Shown here: positions 12,801-24,800 of the stretch, piece after piece | Layout of the letters: each line of letters opens with the position of its first letter | Numbering within the stretch: position 1 is the stretch's first letter | Assembly: GCA_963971305.1 (NCBI GenBank) | Contig: OZ020303.1 | Span: 44,690,106 to 44,754,105 of the forward strand | Length of the DNA: 64,000 bases | Direction of reading: 5' to 3' | Source: Arcuatula senhousia | Taxonomy: Eukaryota; Mollusca; Bivalvia; Mytilida; Mytilidae | The notes under the pieces: generated by a model | Told to the model about the DNA's origin: nothing | The model's input: only the letters and a program-made list of their open reading frames with translations | Databases searched by the model: none | Position numbers and translations under genes: made by a program

Positions 12801-15800
12801 TTTAAGTTTGGAAAGGTAATTGTAATTGACTATCATAATTTTCCTCCCATTGAAATTGTCATTTTTAATTTTCACAACACATTGGGAATTTCTCATTTTC
12901 TTCAATTTATTTTGGGACCGCTGGAACTTTTTGGGGCCGTTTTGCGGCCCTAAATTGTATAGTAGAATCATCCCTGGTATGCCTCGCCTGCCGGCACCAT
13001 CACTAAAATCAACTACCTAAGCTTTCATTTCTTGATATTAACACAAAAAGTGTCTGTATACCTAAAAACAGATGCCTAGTTATTATACTATTCAAGCAAT
13101 CCATTGTCCACACAAGTATTACAAAAAGTTTTCTGTCTGAAAAAAAGACCTAAGTTCACAGAGTCACTGGAGCGTAAAAATGAGGTCATGGTCACATGGC
13201 ATGGTGACAGTTGCGTTGTCCATAACCGCAACTGTCTGTTTACCCAATATCAGATGCCTAGCTATTATAACTTTCCAGCAATTCATCGTCCATAAAAGTC
13301 TTACAAAAAAGTTTTTTGGCCTGAAAAAAGACCTAAGTTCACAGTCACTAAAGCGTGAAAATGGGGCCATGGTCACATGACATGGTAACAGTTGCGTAAA
13401 CCATAACCTTAACTGTCTGTATACCTAATATCAGATGCCTAGCTAATAAACTTTTCCAGCAATTAATCGTCCACAAAAGTCTAACAAAAAAGTTTACGGC
13501 CTGAAAAATGACCTAAGTTCACAGAGTCACTGAAGACTGAGGTCAGGGTCACATGGCATGGTGACAGTTGCGTAGACCATAACCTGAACTGTGTATACCA
13601 AATATCAGATGCCTAGCTAATATACTTTTCCATCAATTCATCGTCCACAAAAGTCTTACAAAAATGTTTACGGCCTGAAAAAAGACCTAAGTTAACAGAG
13701 TCACTGGAGCGTGAAAATGGGGTCAGGGTTACAAAACACGGTGACAGTTGTGTAGACCCTAACCTGAACTGTCTGTATACCAAATATCAGATGCCTAGCT
13801 AATATACTTTTCCAGCAATTCATCGTCCAAAAAAGTCTTACAAAAAAGTTTACAGCCTGAAAAAAGACCTAAGTTAACAGAGTCACTGGAGCGTGAAAAT
13901 GGGGTCAGGGTTACAAAACACGGTGACAGTTGTGTAGACCCTAACCTGAACTGTCTGTATACCAAATATCAGATGCCTAGCTAATATACTTTTCCAGCAA
14001 TTCATCGTCCAAAAAAGTCTTACAAAAAAGTTTACAGCCTGAAAAAGACCTAAGTTCACAGAGTCACTGGAGCGTGAAAATGGGGTCAGGGTCACATGGC
14101 ATGATGACAGTTGCGTAGACCATAACCTGAACTGTCTGTATACCAAATATCAGATGCCTAGCTATTATACTTTTCAAGCAATTCATTGTCCACAAAATTC
14201 TTACAAAAAAGTTTACGACGCCGCCGCCGCTGGAAAGTAATACCTATGTCTCGCCTTCCGCGACTATTCGTTGCAGGCGAGACAAAAATGGATCACCATT
14301 CGTTTTGGAACAGTCGAAAAAGTCAAATCATTAAAAAAATTCTATAAACAAAATCTTCGTAACATTCCTTATAATTTGTTGACAAAGTTCTTGTGGATTT
14401 ACCCCATCATTATTCTACTAACGTTATGGTGAAAACCGTGGCATTCTGCCCCTGACCTCTCCCATATTTTCTCCGATCTTTTGGAGCACCATTGTAAACA
14501 ATTATTGAATGCCGCTAAATGTTCATCTTGTGCCCTATCAAAGGTTGCAACCTCATTCATATGAACTTTTAAAGATATTGATACATTATTCTGCCAATGA
14601 GGGCAGTATGACTAACTATGGCCATTTTTTATTCTTACAAATTTGTCTTGAATCCTAGAACAGAGACAAAACCCTGGTTTCCCTGGGATACAATAGGTCA
14701 ATCTGATTGGTTGATCATTGATCACATAATTATCCAATTCATTCTTTGAACTTTGAGCTTGTACTGGAGTGTGATACTCTATAATTCCATATCCAAGTGA
14801 TTTGCCAGCTTTCATCAAAATCTGAAATTATACGAATACAGGTAGATACAAATATTATCAACAAGTATGAAATACAGATCTGTCTTTCCTCCTTCTATAC
14901 AACTTTTAAGCTTTAATGTGCATGCACAAAGAAAAACAGACTTAAGATTTTTGAAACAACAAAAACTGTATTAACTACAAAGATTAATTTGTTTGTCCTG
15001 CTGATTGAGAAGGATATATACTAGTAGGTCAAGAGTTAAAACAAAATTAAACTAGAAAAACTGTGAGCCGCAGCTCACAAATAAATACCCCCCATCCCCC
15101 AAAAAAATTAATCAGATAAAATTTAGAATAGGTGATGCACATCTACATTATGTCACAAAGATTGTGTGTAGGTTTCATGAAAATCCATCAAGGGGTTTAG
15201 GAGGAGTTGCAGATAAGAAATGGGCACCCCCATGTAGTTGAATGGCTGAGTCCATGTATTGCTATGGGAAACCACAAAATCATTCTGATCAAACTTTCAA
15301 ATAGTAGGTGCAAATCTATATTATGTTACAAAGATTGTGTAAAAGTTTCATGACAATCCATCAAGGGGTTTAGGATGAGTTGTGGATAAGAGATGGGTAC
15401 CCCCATGTAGTCAAATCGCTAAGTCCATGTTTTGCTATGGGAAACCCCAAAAATCATTCTGATCAAATTTTAAAATAGTAGATGCACATCTACATTTTGT
15501 CACAACAATTGTGTATAAGTTTCATGAAAATCCATCAAGGGGTTTAGGTGGAGTTGCGGATAAGAGATGGGTACCCCCATGTAGTCAATGGCTAAGTCCA
15601 TGCTTTGGTATAGGAAACCCCAAAAATCATTCTGATCAAATTCTAAAATAGTAGGTGCACATCTACATTATGTCACAAAGATTGTGTGTAAGTTTCATGA
15701 AAATCCATAAAGGGGTTTAGGAGGAGTTGCATATAAGAGATGGGTACATCCATGTAGTCGAATGGCTAAGTCCATGTTTTGCTATGGGAAACCCCAAAAA

Positions 15801-18800
15801 CCATTCTGATCAAATTTTAAAATAGTAAGTGCACATCTACATTATGTCACAACAATTGTGTGTAAGTTTCATGAAAATCCATCAAGGGGTTTAGGAGGAG
15901 TTGCGGATAAGAGATGGGTACCCCCATGTAGGCGAATGGCTAAGTCCATGTTTTGCTATGGGAAACACCAAAAACCATTCTGATCAAATTTTAAAATAGT
16001 AAGAGTACATCTACATTTTGTCAAAACAATTGTGTGAAAGTTTCATGAAAATCCATCAAGGGGTTTAGGAGGAGTTGCGGATAAGAGATGGGTACCCCCA
16101 TGTAGGCGAATGGCTAAGTCCATGTTTTGCTATGGGAAACCCCAAAAATCATTCTGATCAAATTTTAAAATAGTAGGTGCAAATCTATATTATGTTACAA
16201 AGATTGTGTAAAAGTTTCATGACAATCCATCAAGAGGTTTAGGATGAGTTGTGGATAAGAGATGGGTACCCCCATGTAGTCAAATGGCTAAGTCCATGTT
16301 TTGCTATGGGAAACCCCAAAAATCATTCTGATCAAATTTTAAAATAGTAGATGCACATCTACATTTTGTCACAACAATTGTGTATAAGTTTCATGAAAAT
16401 CCATCAAGGGCTTTAGGTGGAGTTGCGGATAAGAGATGGGTACCCCCATGTAGTCAATGGCTAAGTCCATGCTTTGGTATAGGAAACCCCAAAAATCATT
16501 CTGATCAAATTCTAAAATAGTAGGTGCACATCTACATTATGTCACAAAGATTGTGTGTTTAGTTTCATGAAAATCCATCAAGGGGTTTAGGAGGAGTTGC
16601 ATATAAGAGATGGGTACATCCATGTAGTCGAATGGCTAAGTCCATGTTTTGCTATGGGAAACCCCAAAAACCATTCTGATCAAATTTTAAAATAGTAAGT
16701 GCACATCTACATTATGTCACAACAATTGTGTGTAAGTTTCATGAAAATCCATCAAGGGGTTTAGGAGGAGTTGCGGATAAGAGATGGGTACCCCCATGTA
16801 GGCGAATGGCTAAGTCCATGTTTTGCTATGGGAAACACCAAAAACCATTCTGATCAAATTTTAAAATAGTAAGAGTACATCTACATTTTGTCAAAACAAT
16901 TGTGTGAAAGTTTCATGAAAATCCATCAAGGGGTTTAGGAGGAGTTGCGGATAAGAGATGGGTACCCCCATGTAGGCGAATCTACATTTTGTCAAAACAA
17001 TTGTGTGAAAGTTTCATGAAAATCCATCAAGGGGTTTAGGAGGAGTTGCGGATAAGAGATGGGTACCCCCATGTAGGCGAATGGCTAAGTCCATGTTTTG
17101 CTATGGGAAACCCCAAAAATCATTCTGATCAAATTTTAAAATAGTAGGTGCAAATCTATATTATGTTACAAAGATTGTGTAAAAGTTTCATGACAATCCA
17201 TCAAGGGGTTTAGGATGAGTTGTGGATAAGAGATGGGTACCCCCATGTAGTCAAATGGCTAAGTCCATGTTTTGCTATGGGAAACCCCAAAAATCATTCT
17301 GATCAAATTTTAAAATAGTAGATGCACATCTACATTTTGTCACAACAATTGTGTATAAGTTTCATGAAAATCCATCAAGGGGTTTAGGTGGAGTTGCGGA
17401 TAAGAGATGGGTACCCCCATGTAGTCAATTGCTAAGTCCATGCTTTGGTATAGGAAACCCCAAAAATCATTCTGATCAAATTCTAAAATAGTAGGTGCAC
17501 ATCTACATTATGTCACAAAGATTGTGTGTTTAGTTTCATGAAAATCCATCAAGGGGTTTAGGAGGAGTTGCATATAAGAGATGGGTACATCCATGTAGTC
17601 GAATGGCTAAGTCCATGTTTTGCTATGGGAAACCCCAAAAACCATTCTGATCAAATTTTAAAATAGTAAGTGCACATCTACATTATGTCACAACAATTGT
17701 GTGTAAGTTTCATGAAAATCCATCAAGGGGTTTAGGAGGAGTTGCGGATAAGAGATGGGTACCCCCATGTAGGCGAATGGCTAAGTCCATGTTTTGCTAT
17801 GGGAAACCCCAAAAATCATTCTGATCAAATTTTAAAATAGTAGGTGCACATCTACATTATGTCACAAAGATTGTGTGTAAGTTTCATGAAAATCCACCAA
17901 GGGGTTTAGGAGGAGTTGCGGATAAGAGATGGGTACCCTGAAGTGTAACGGAAGGACGGACGGAAGGATGGACACCCCTATCACTATATACCCCCCACTT
18001 TTGAAGTGGGGGGTATAAAAAAAATATATAATTTCTTAAAACATTGTTCAGCTTCCATCTATCTACAAATACCTGACAGTACAGAGGCTTGTGACAGCGA
18101 CTAAAGATGTCTCGTAATGCCATAACATCTGTAAAATCTTTCGGTAGGTTGTCTACCATCAAGCATTTAGAACACAGCTTGTCGTAAAATGTTGCTTCGA
18201 CAAAGTCACAGTGGATGTGATGGCCATCGATTGCTGACCAATCTAGCTCCTGTTGAATCTGTTTGGATTTTTCAATACTGCAGTCGAACTCCACAAAGCC
18301 ATATCCTAAAGTTTTCCCTGGAATAAAACACAAGTAAACCTGTAAGTCAATGCTCACTAGTATACAGCCCCTGTTATTAATTCACAAATATATCTCCCAT
18401 ACTACAAATGTCAATCATGTTTTCAGCAAGCAGGAAGTAGATTTCTCTAATTTCATCCGATTTATCAACCTCTCAACCAGTTGTGATTATGGAATTTCTA
18501 ACGCTCAGCAAGCCTCTACATTAAAATAATCAACTTTATTTCCCTTGACGATAGAAATTCCATAACCATCTCGATAAAGTTGTAGAACCTATATATCTAA
18601 TGGATATAAAAATGAATACCATAATAGAACATACCAATATGAAGCCAAATATCGGCAACCTAGAAGTAACTGCAAAGCGAATAAAAAGCCTGATGGAACT
18701 ATGTAATACAATTGGCTTTATTCAGGCCAAAAAGTGTTTATGTTGAGCTGCAACAGCCTTTGAAGATAGGTAGATTTTTGAAAGGATGAAATAGTTTCTT

Positions 18801-21800
18801 CATGTCCTGAAATACTAATACCTACCATTATCTAAGCACCTGTACATAAAACTTTTTACTGGATCACCATATTTTAGCACTAATTCTCTGAGATGCTCAT
18901 CATCATAATCAACAGGCAAGTTGGCAATACACAGCAAGTTTTTACAAGGATCAATGGAAACATCAAAGGACTTGAGGAGATAACCCATCACATCTTTTAC
19001 ATTATCACAGCTTTTAAATTCTACTGTAGCTGAAAAAAATAAAATAACAAGATCCTTCAAAAGTATATAATAAATGCAAAGGACAAATAATAATTTAAGC
19101 TAAAAAGTCAAACTCTGAATTCAAGTGCACATATACACATGTATAAGCTGTAGAACTTTTGTTTGGAGTTGCAACTTTTTTTTTATTCTTCTTTCTTGGA
19201 TGAGAGCAGGTCATGTATAATTGGAGTGTTTGTTAAAAGGAGATGTTACAAGCATTTGCGTTGTATCAATTTGCTCTTCAATGGAAATGCTTGTGTTATC
19301 CGTTCTTCTTTTTTTTTTGATGAATGAATAGACAAACTTTACACAGATTCATTTCCATTTCACTAGTGACTATAATACATATATTTTTCAGAGTTCGAGA
19401 AACTTAATTTTTTTTTGCCGGACATAGGTCTGCCAAAATGGAATCTTTGATTGGACCTAATTTTTGTTTACTGGTCCTGTCTTCTACAACTTGTAAAAAA
19501 TTTCTAAAATCTACCGGACATGGGTCCAGTAAGCAAGTTAATAAAAAGCTTCGCCTAGCGCAGCATGATACGACCACAACATGTTGAACCCTGTACATTT
19601 TAGGCCCAATATGGATAGTCTATTGCTCTGGACACATGCAGCCCATGGTGGACTGACAAAGGTTTTAGACACATACTTCTCTGGTGGACTTTCGACCCAG
19701 GGGATAAAAATATAAATTTTCAATTTTGAATTCTACTCTTGAAAAAAAAAAATGTTTGGGAAAAAAATAAAAAATTGAACCAGAAATTTTTTATGATTAC
19801 GGCCCCTTAGGTAATGAGCGAAAAAAAGGTGGGGGTCGCAAAAATTTATTCTTATATTTAGAATCACTACTTGACAAGGATGAACTTGTAAAAAAAATTT
19901 TTTAATCGGACCAGAAATAAAAAAGTTAGGATTTTGGTCCGTAATAATAAAACAGTAAAAAAAGGGGACACAAAAATATATCTGCTACTTGACAAAAATA
20001 AAAATTGTCAAAATCAGACAAGAATAAAAAAAAATTTCCATTTCGGCCCTTTTTGGCCCCTTATTATGTAACGGGTGAAAAATGGGTGGGGTTGCAAAAA
20101 TAAATTCTCAAATTTGGATTCACTACTTGACAAAAATAAACTTGCAAAAAAAAATTTCAAAAACAAACCAGAAATAAAAAAAGTTTTGATTACGACCCCT
20201 TTTGGCCCTTAATAACAAAACAAGTGAAAAAGGGGATGGTCACAAAAATTAATTCTCAAATTTGGATTTGCTACCTGACAAGAATAAACTTGCAAAAAAA
20301 TTTTTCAAAATCGGACCACAAATAAAAAAGTTTTGATTTTGGCCCCATTTGGCCCCTAATTACATAAAAAGGGGAAAAAGGGGGGGGGTCACAAAAATTA
20401 ATTCTTAATTGTGTAAATGAGCTGAACATTTAAGCAAGCAACAGCTTCTCTCTACCTGCTATAGTTTTCATTTCATAGGCCAAAAACATGAAAAAACATT
20501 ATTCTAAGGGGCTGTAGCCCCTATAAGGGGTCATCTGACAACTTCGACCCTATGGAGTTTTTTGTAGAGCTAAATGAGCTGAACTATTAAGCAAGCAACA
20601 GCTTTTTGCTATCTGCAATAGTTTTCATACTATAGGGCAAAAACATAAAAAAATGCTATTTTTCACCTTTAAGGGGCCGTAACCCCTATAAGGGGTCATC
20701 TGACAACTTCGACTAAATAGAAACTTTTGTAGAACTTTTGATTCTGAAGCAGTAGGGTGGCATCAGATTTCATCTATCTCTTATACTTTTTTGAATTACA
20801 AGCCAAAAACAGTAGTCTGACCCCCAGGTCTATTTTTAGCCACGGTGGCCATGTTTTTTGACGAATCAGAAATCCAAACACTACTATAGTGCAGGACACC
20901 CTAATGATCAACCATACCAAGTTTCATTGAATTCTGTTCAGTAGTTTCAGAGGAGAAGATTTTGAAAAAGTTATTGTAAGAACAAACAAAAAAGTTGCAA
21001 TTTTGGCCCCTTAATTTCTAAACGAAAGAAGGGGGGACTCCCAAAATCAATCCCATCCATCCTTTAATGGTAAGAAATATCATTGTCAAATTTCATTGCA
21101 TTTGGATAACTAGAACTAAAGTTATCGTGTATACACTAAAGTTAACAGACAACGCCGACGACAACGACAATGACGACAGCATCATACCATTATACGTCCG
21201 CAAATTTTTTGCCGACGTATAGAAATGCTGGACCTGCTTAAATGTTACCAGTCAGGTCCGACGCATTTCGCGAACTCTGTTTTTACATCTAATATGCCTT
21301 ATGTTCTTTAGCACCAACCTTCTTTTGTGTTCTGGTTATATTCTATAACTTTAATACCATTCTCAGTCAATGTTCCAGAGAGCTGAAAATATGTATAACT
21401 TTATCAAAATTAAAAAGATGGTACAATTGATGATAGACCAGATACATGTACATCTACAAGGTGACATTATCTACGCATTACATGGAGATAATATCTTCAC
21501 ATTACATGGATGCAATATCTTTGCATAAGGATTTATTGATGAGGTTGTGTTAGTTTCATGTATACAACTACATGTATGTCACTTAATTTTCATTTAATTT
21601 TTGTAAACATGGTTAAGGCACTAGATTAAATATTCTTCTATCAGGCATAGGTTAGTCTTAGTTAAAATTTGCCTTCCTATTGTATACTAGTATATTTTGG
21701 TTAAATAAATATAAAATGAACAATGAATTTTGGTTTTCAAATTCCTGTTTTTAATTTTGGTCTTTTAAACATGTATAAATCTCTTTTAAAGACAAGTTCA

Positions 21801-24800
21801 TGTGTCATTTGCAGTTTACAATTGTTTGCCTTTTGTTTTCAGTAATGTATGAAAATATGTTGCTTGGGTCTGTAGCTCTTTTACATAGAAAATATGCGCA
21901 TAATTTTAAATACCAAAAATTCATTTTCAAGTACATGTATATACATGTTAGTGAGTAAATGATATAAATATTTTATATGTCTGAATTATAATAAAAGTGT
22001 TTACCCTCGAACAATTACATGTATACCATGTTTCAACAGAGAATCTGAAGACAATATCCCCAGTATAAAAAAATATATGTAGACCTTGTTATTTTGAACT
22101 TATTGGGAGACACAAATCTCTTTTGTTTAATTATCGCAGCTTAAAGTGCCTGTCCTAAGCCAGGAAACTTTGCCAAAGCCTTTGTTTGTCCTTGTCATTC
22201 TATGTTAACTGTTTTATGTCAAGAATTGAGTCTTTCGTTGATGATTTAGGGATTGGTTTTGATACTTTTGTATTGTATTATAAGTCTTGGGCCAATGCAA
22301 GACGGTAAGCAGTGACCTATGGTCATGTTGAAGACTGCTTGCTGTTTTCCGTTGTGATTTTTTGAATTGCTGTTTGTTTATGTTTGTTGTGTCGCGTACA
22401 CTTATTCCACATCTCAATATCGTATATACACCGTATGTGTACTGTACAAGTAAATGCATGTTCACAAAACAAATGACACTTGTTCAATTCACATATGTAC
22501 ATGTACATGATGTAGTGGAAACTCAATAACTTTATAAAACCGTTTGCTAAGAAAATGGTATATAAACATGATAAAATGACAAGTAATTTGGCAGACCTAA
22601 GATAAATGAATACAAACAATTTTAGATATCTATTTTAAAACAACATGACTTATAGGAGCACATTTAATTCTATAAATATTTATGGGGAACTTGCAATTGA
22701 CACTTAAGTTGCAAGACCCAAACAATTTATGATGTGAAGTCCCCTTTAATAAACAGAGAAAAACAGCATATGGATTTATAACGCCTTTTTTAACTAACTA
22801 GTTGCTACTATCTTAGCCATGTTAGCTATGGTCATTATAAATATTCGTCCAGAAAATCATGACATCTATCGGGTCCTACTAATAAACGTCCGGCTGAGTC
22901 CAGCAGTACATAAAAAGTGTCCGGCAGATCATAAAATGTGTCAAATTGTAAGATAACAATCCTATTGCTTCTAAAATACAATTGTATGAATATTTATTTG
23001 TATTTATTTCATTGAGGTTCTTTTACTGGGGTTTATGCTTTCTTCATTTTCATAAAAAGTGTTTGCCATATTTAGTATTTTGGGCAGGGCACCTCTGTTG
23101 AGTTATGAAAATGCTCATATATAACCGTTGTATGCATACCAAGTTAAATCATCAATACCTTCAACAGTCAGGGGCCTTACTTAAACCAGTGATTTTTTTA
23201 TCACTTGTTTCAGTATTATTAAGTTATTTTCCTTTCAAAGCTAGAGTTACCTCTCTTTCAAAATCACTTGTTCAAGTATTACAAATGAATCACTTTTAAC
23301 AGTGATTTTATCAAAATGTTCTTCATTTTAAATGTTATGGAGAGAAGTCTGAGTCTTATTGTATAATAAAAGATAGAACACACCCCTGTCTAGATAATGG
23401 AATGTCCAGTCATAGCAGGACATGACCCTGAACTGAATTTTGGATAATTACCCTCCAAATCACTTGTTTAAGTATCATATTAATTTTTACTTATAAAAAA
23501 TCGCCTTTTTAAGTAATATTTTGTTAGGTAACCCCTGCTATCTTCAGGCATCGCGAACATGGGTAATTAATTACATAATCAGAAACCTAAGATATTGAAG
23601 TTAATGGGAAAATTATTGCCACAGCTGGCAAAATTCAGATAGTGAAGTAATGGGTTACATTTGGCCTTTCTTTTTTCAGAAAATCACATATTTTGGGGAA
23701 ATACTGATAACAGGTGGCAGCAATATCTATAATTTTGTAATTTTAATGAAGCTTATCAAATTTTTTTTTCAATATTAATTGATTAATATAAATTTTCTTA
23801 AACTGTTCTTTTGTAAATTTAGATTTTTGGAAATATCTTTAGCATTTTAAAATGCTACTTGAATAAGTGATTTAAAAATCACTCATTTAAGTAATGCCCC
23901 TGACTGTTCAATAAACATATATCAAAATTCTAACAAATCAACATTTAGATTTTTCATTCATCGGATATACCATAGATATAATATACACTATACACTGTAT
24001 ATTATATCTATGGATAAATTGGATATACCAACCAGAGAGACAAATCAATGTCAAAAGATTGGGATCAAATGTTTATGGAATAACCATACCAAGTAACAGT
24101 AGCCTAAGACAAACATCATAGCACAATACTGGATACCTGACAGGTTTGGTTTTATTTTTTTGGGGGGGGGGTTATTTACTTTTGGTTTTTTTTGCTTGTC
24201 ACTTTGGGTTTGTTTGTTTTTTTAAGTTGTTGTTGCAAACACCACAATGCCATCAGAAAACGGACAGACATATCTTTTTAATTTAGGCACAAACACAGAC
24301 ACTTTCACTTTTTTTAAATAATGCTTTTGGTCGAATGCAATTTAGCACTACAGGACCCCTCATATTTTCGTCCTGACACTTTTTATGTTCTAATGGACGC
24401 ATTTTACCTTGCCGGATGCAGCCGGACGTTTATTAGTAGGACCACATCTATCTGGGGTTTTTGTCATTTGGACTTTTATAGATCCTCAGACTGGCAGAGA
24501 CACAAGGACATCCGACAAGGTTGAAGGTGTACCAGAAAAAAATAAAATAGCCTTCCTAAAATAAAACGTCATAATTATTTGGACTATAAAATATAAACTT
24601 TTTTTAAAAAATTGTTCAAAGGTTTTGAAAATGTAGCAGGGAAATAAGAAGAATCGTATCGTAAACTTTTGCGTACATGTACCTCTGCGTGGCCAATTTT
24701 TAAATCTTTCAACTTTATTTTTCTCTTCTGATAAAACTGGTGTACTGATTCGTTTGTTTTCTGTCGCTTCATGTTGATATTCATATAGACTTGTGTGTTT

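Larger units (their letters stand above)
22871..24443. mobile_element. Mutator-like non-autonomous transposon, 1573 bp, 9-bp target duplication
   Basis: The outermost inverted repeats match perfectly over 25 bp (GGTCCTACTAATAAACGTCC on the left, GGACGTTTATTAGTAGGACC on the right) and continue imperfectly for about 80 bp. The 9-bp direct repeat ACATCTATC flanks it exactly (22862-22870 and 24444-24452). Long TIRs with a 9-bp duplication fit Mutator-like elements. No transposase frame is present. It lies in RAVER intron 1 and has a second element inside it. Confidence 0.85.

Noticed and set aside
13104..14146. Several overlapping open frames with repeated peptide sequence
   Set aside because: They arise from ~180-bp non-coding tandem monomers and occur on both strands.
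14668..14673. Alternative donors for RAVER exon 5 (GTTTTG, GTCTCT)
   Set aside because: Both break the frame into exon 6; GTAAGA at 14638 keeps phase 0 and is the stronger donor.
15052..17950. CRISPR-like regular repetition
   Set aside because: The monomers are contiguous ~172-bp tandem units without unique spacers, in a eukaryotic intron.
22323..22619. 98-codon minus-strand frame
   Set aside because: It overlaps the SINE-like repeat and reads low-complexity hydrophobic sequence.
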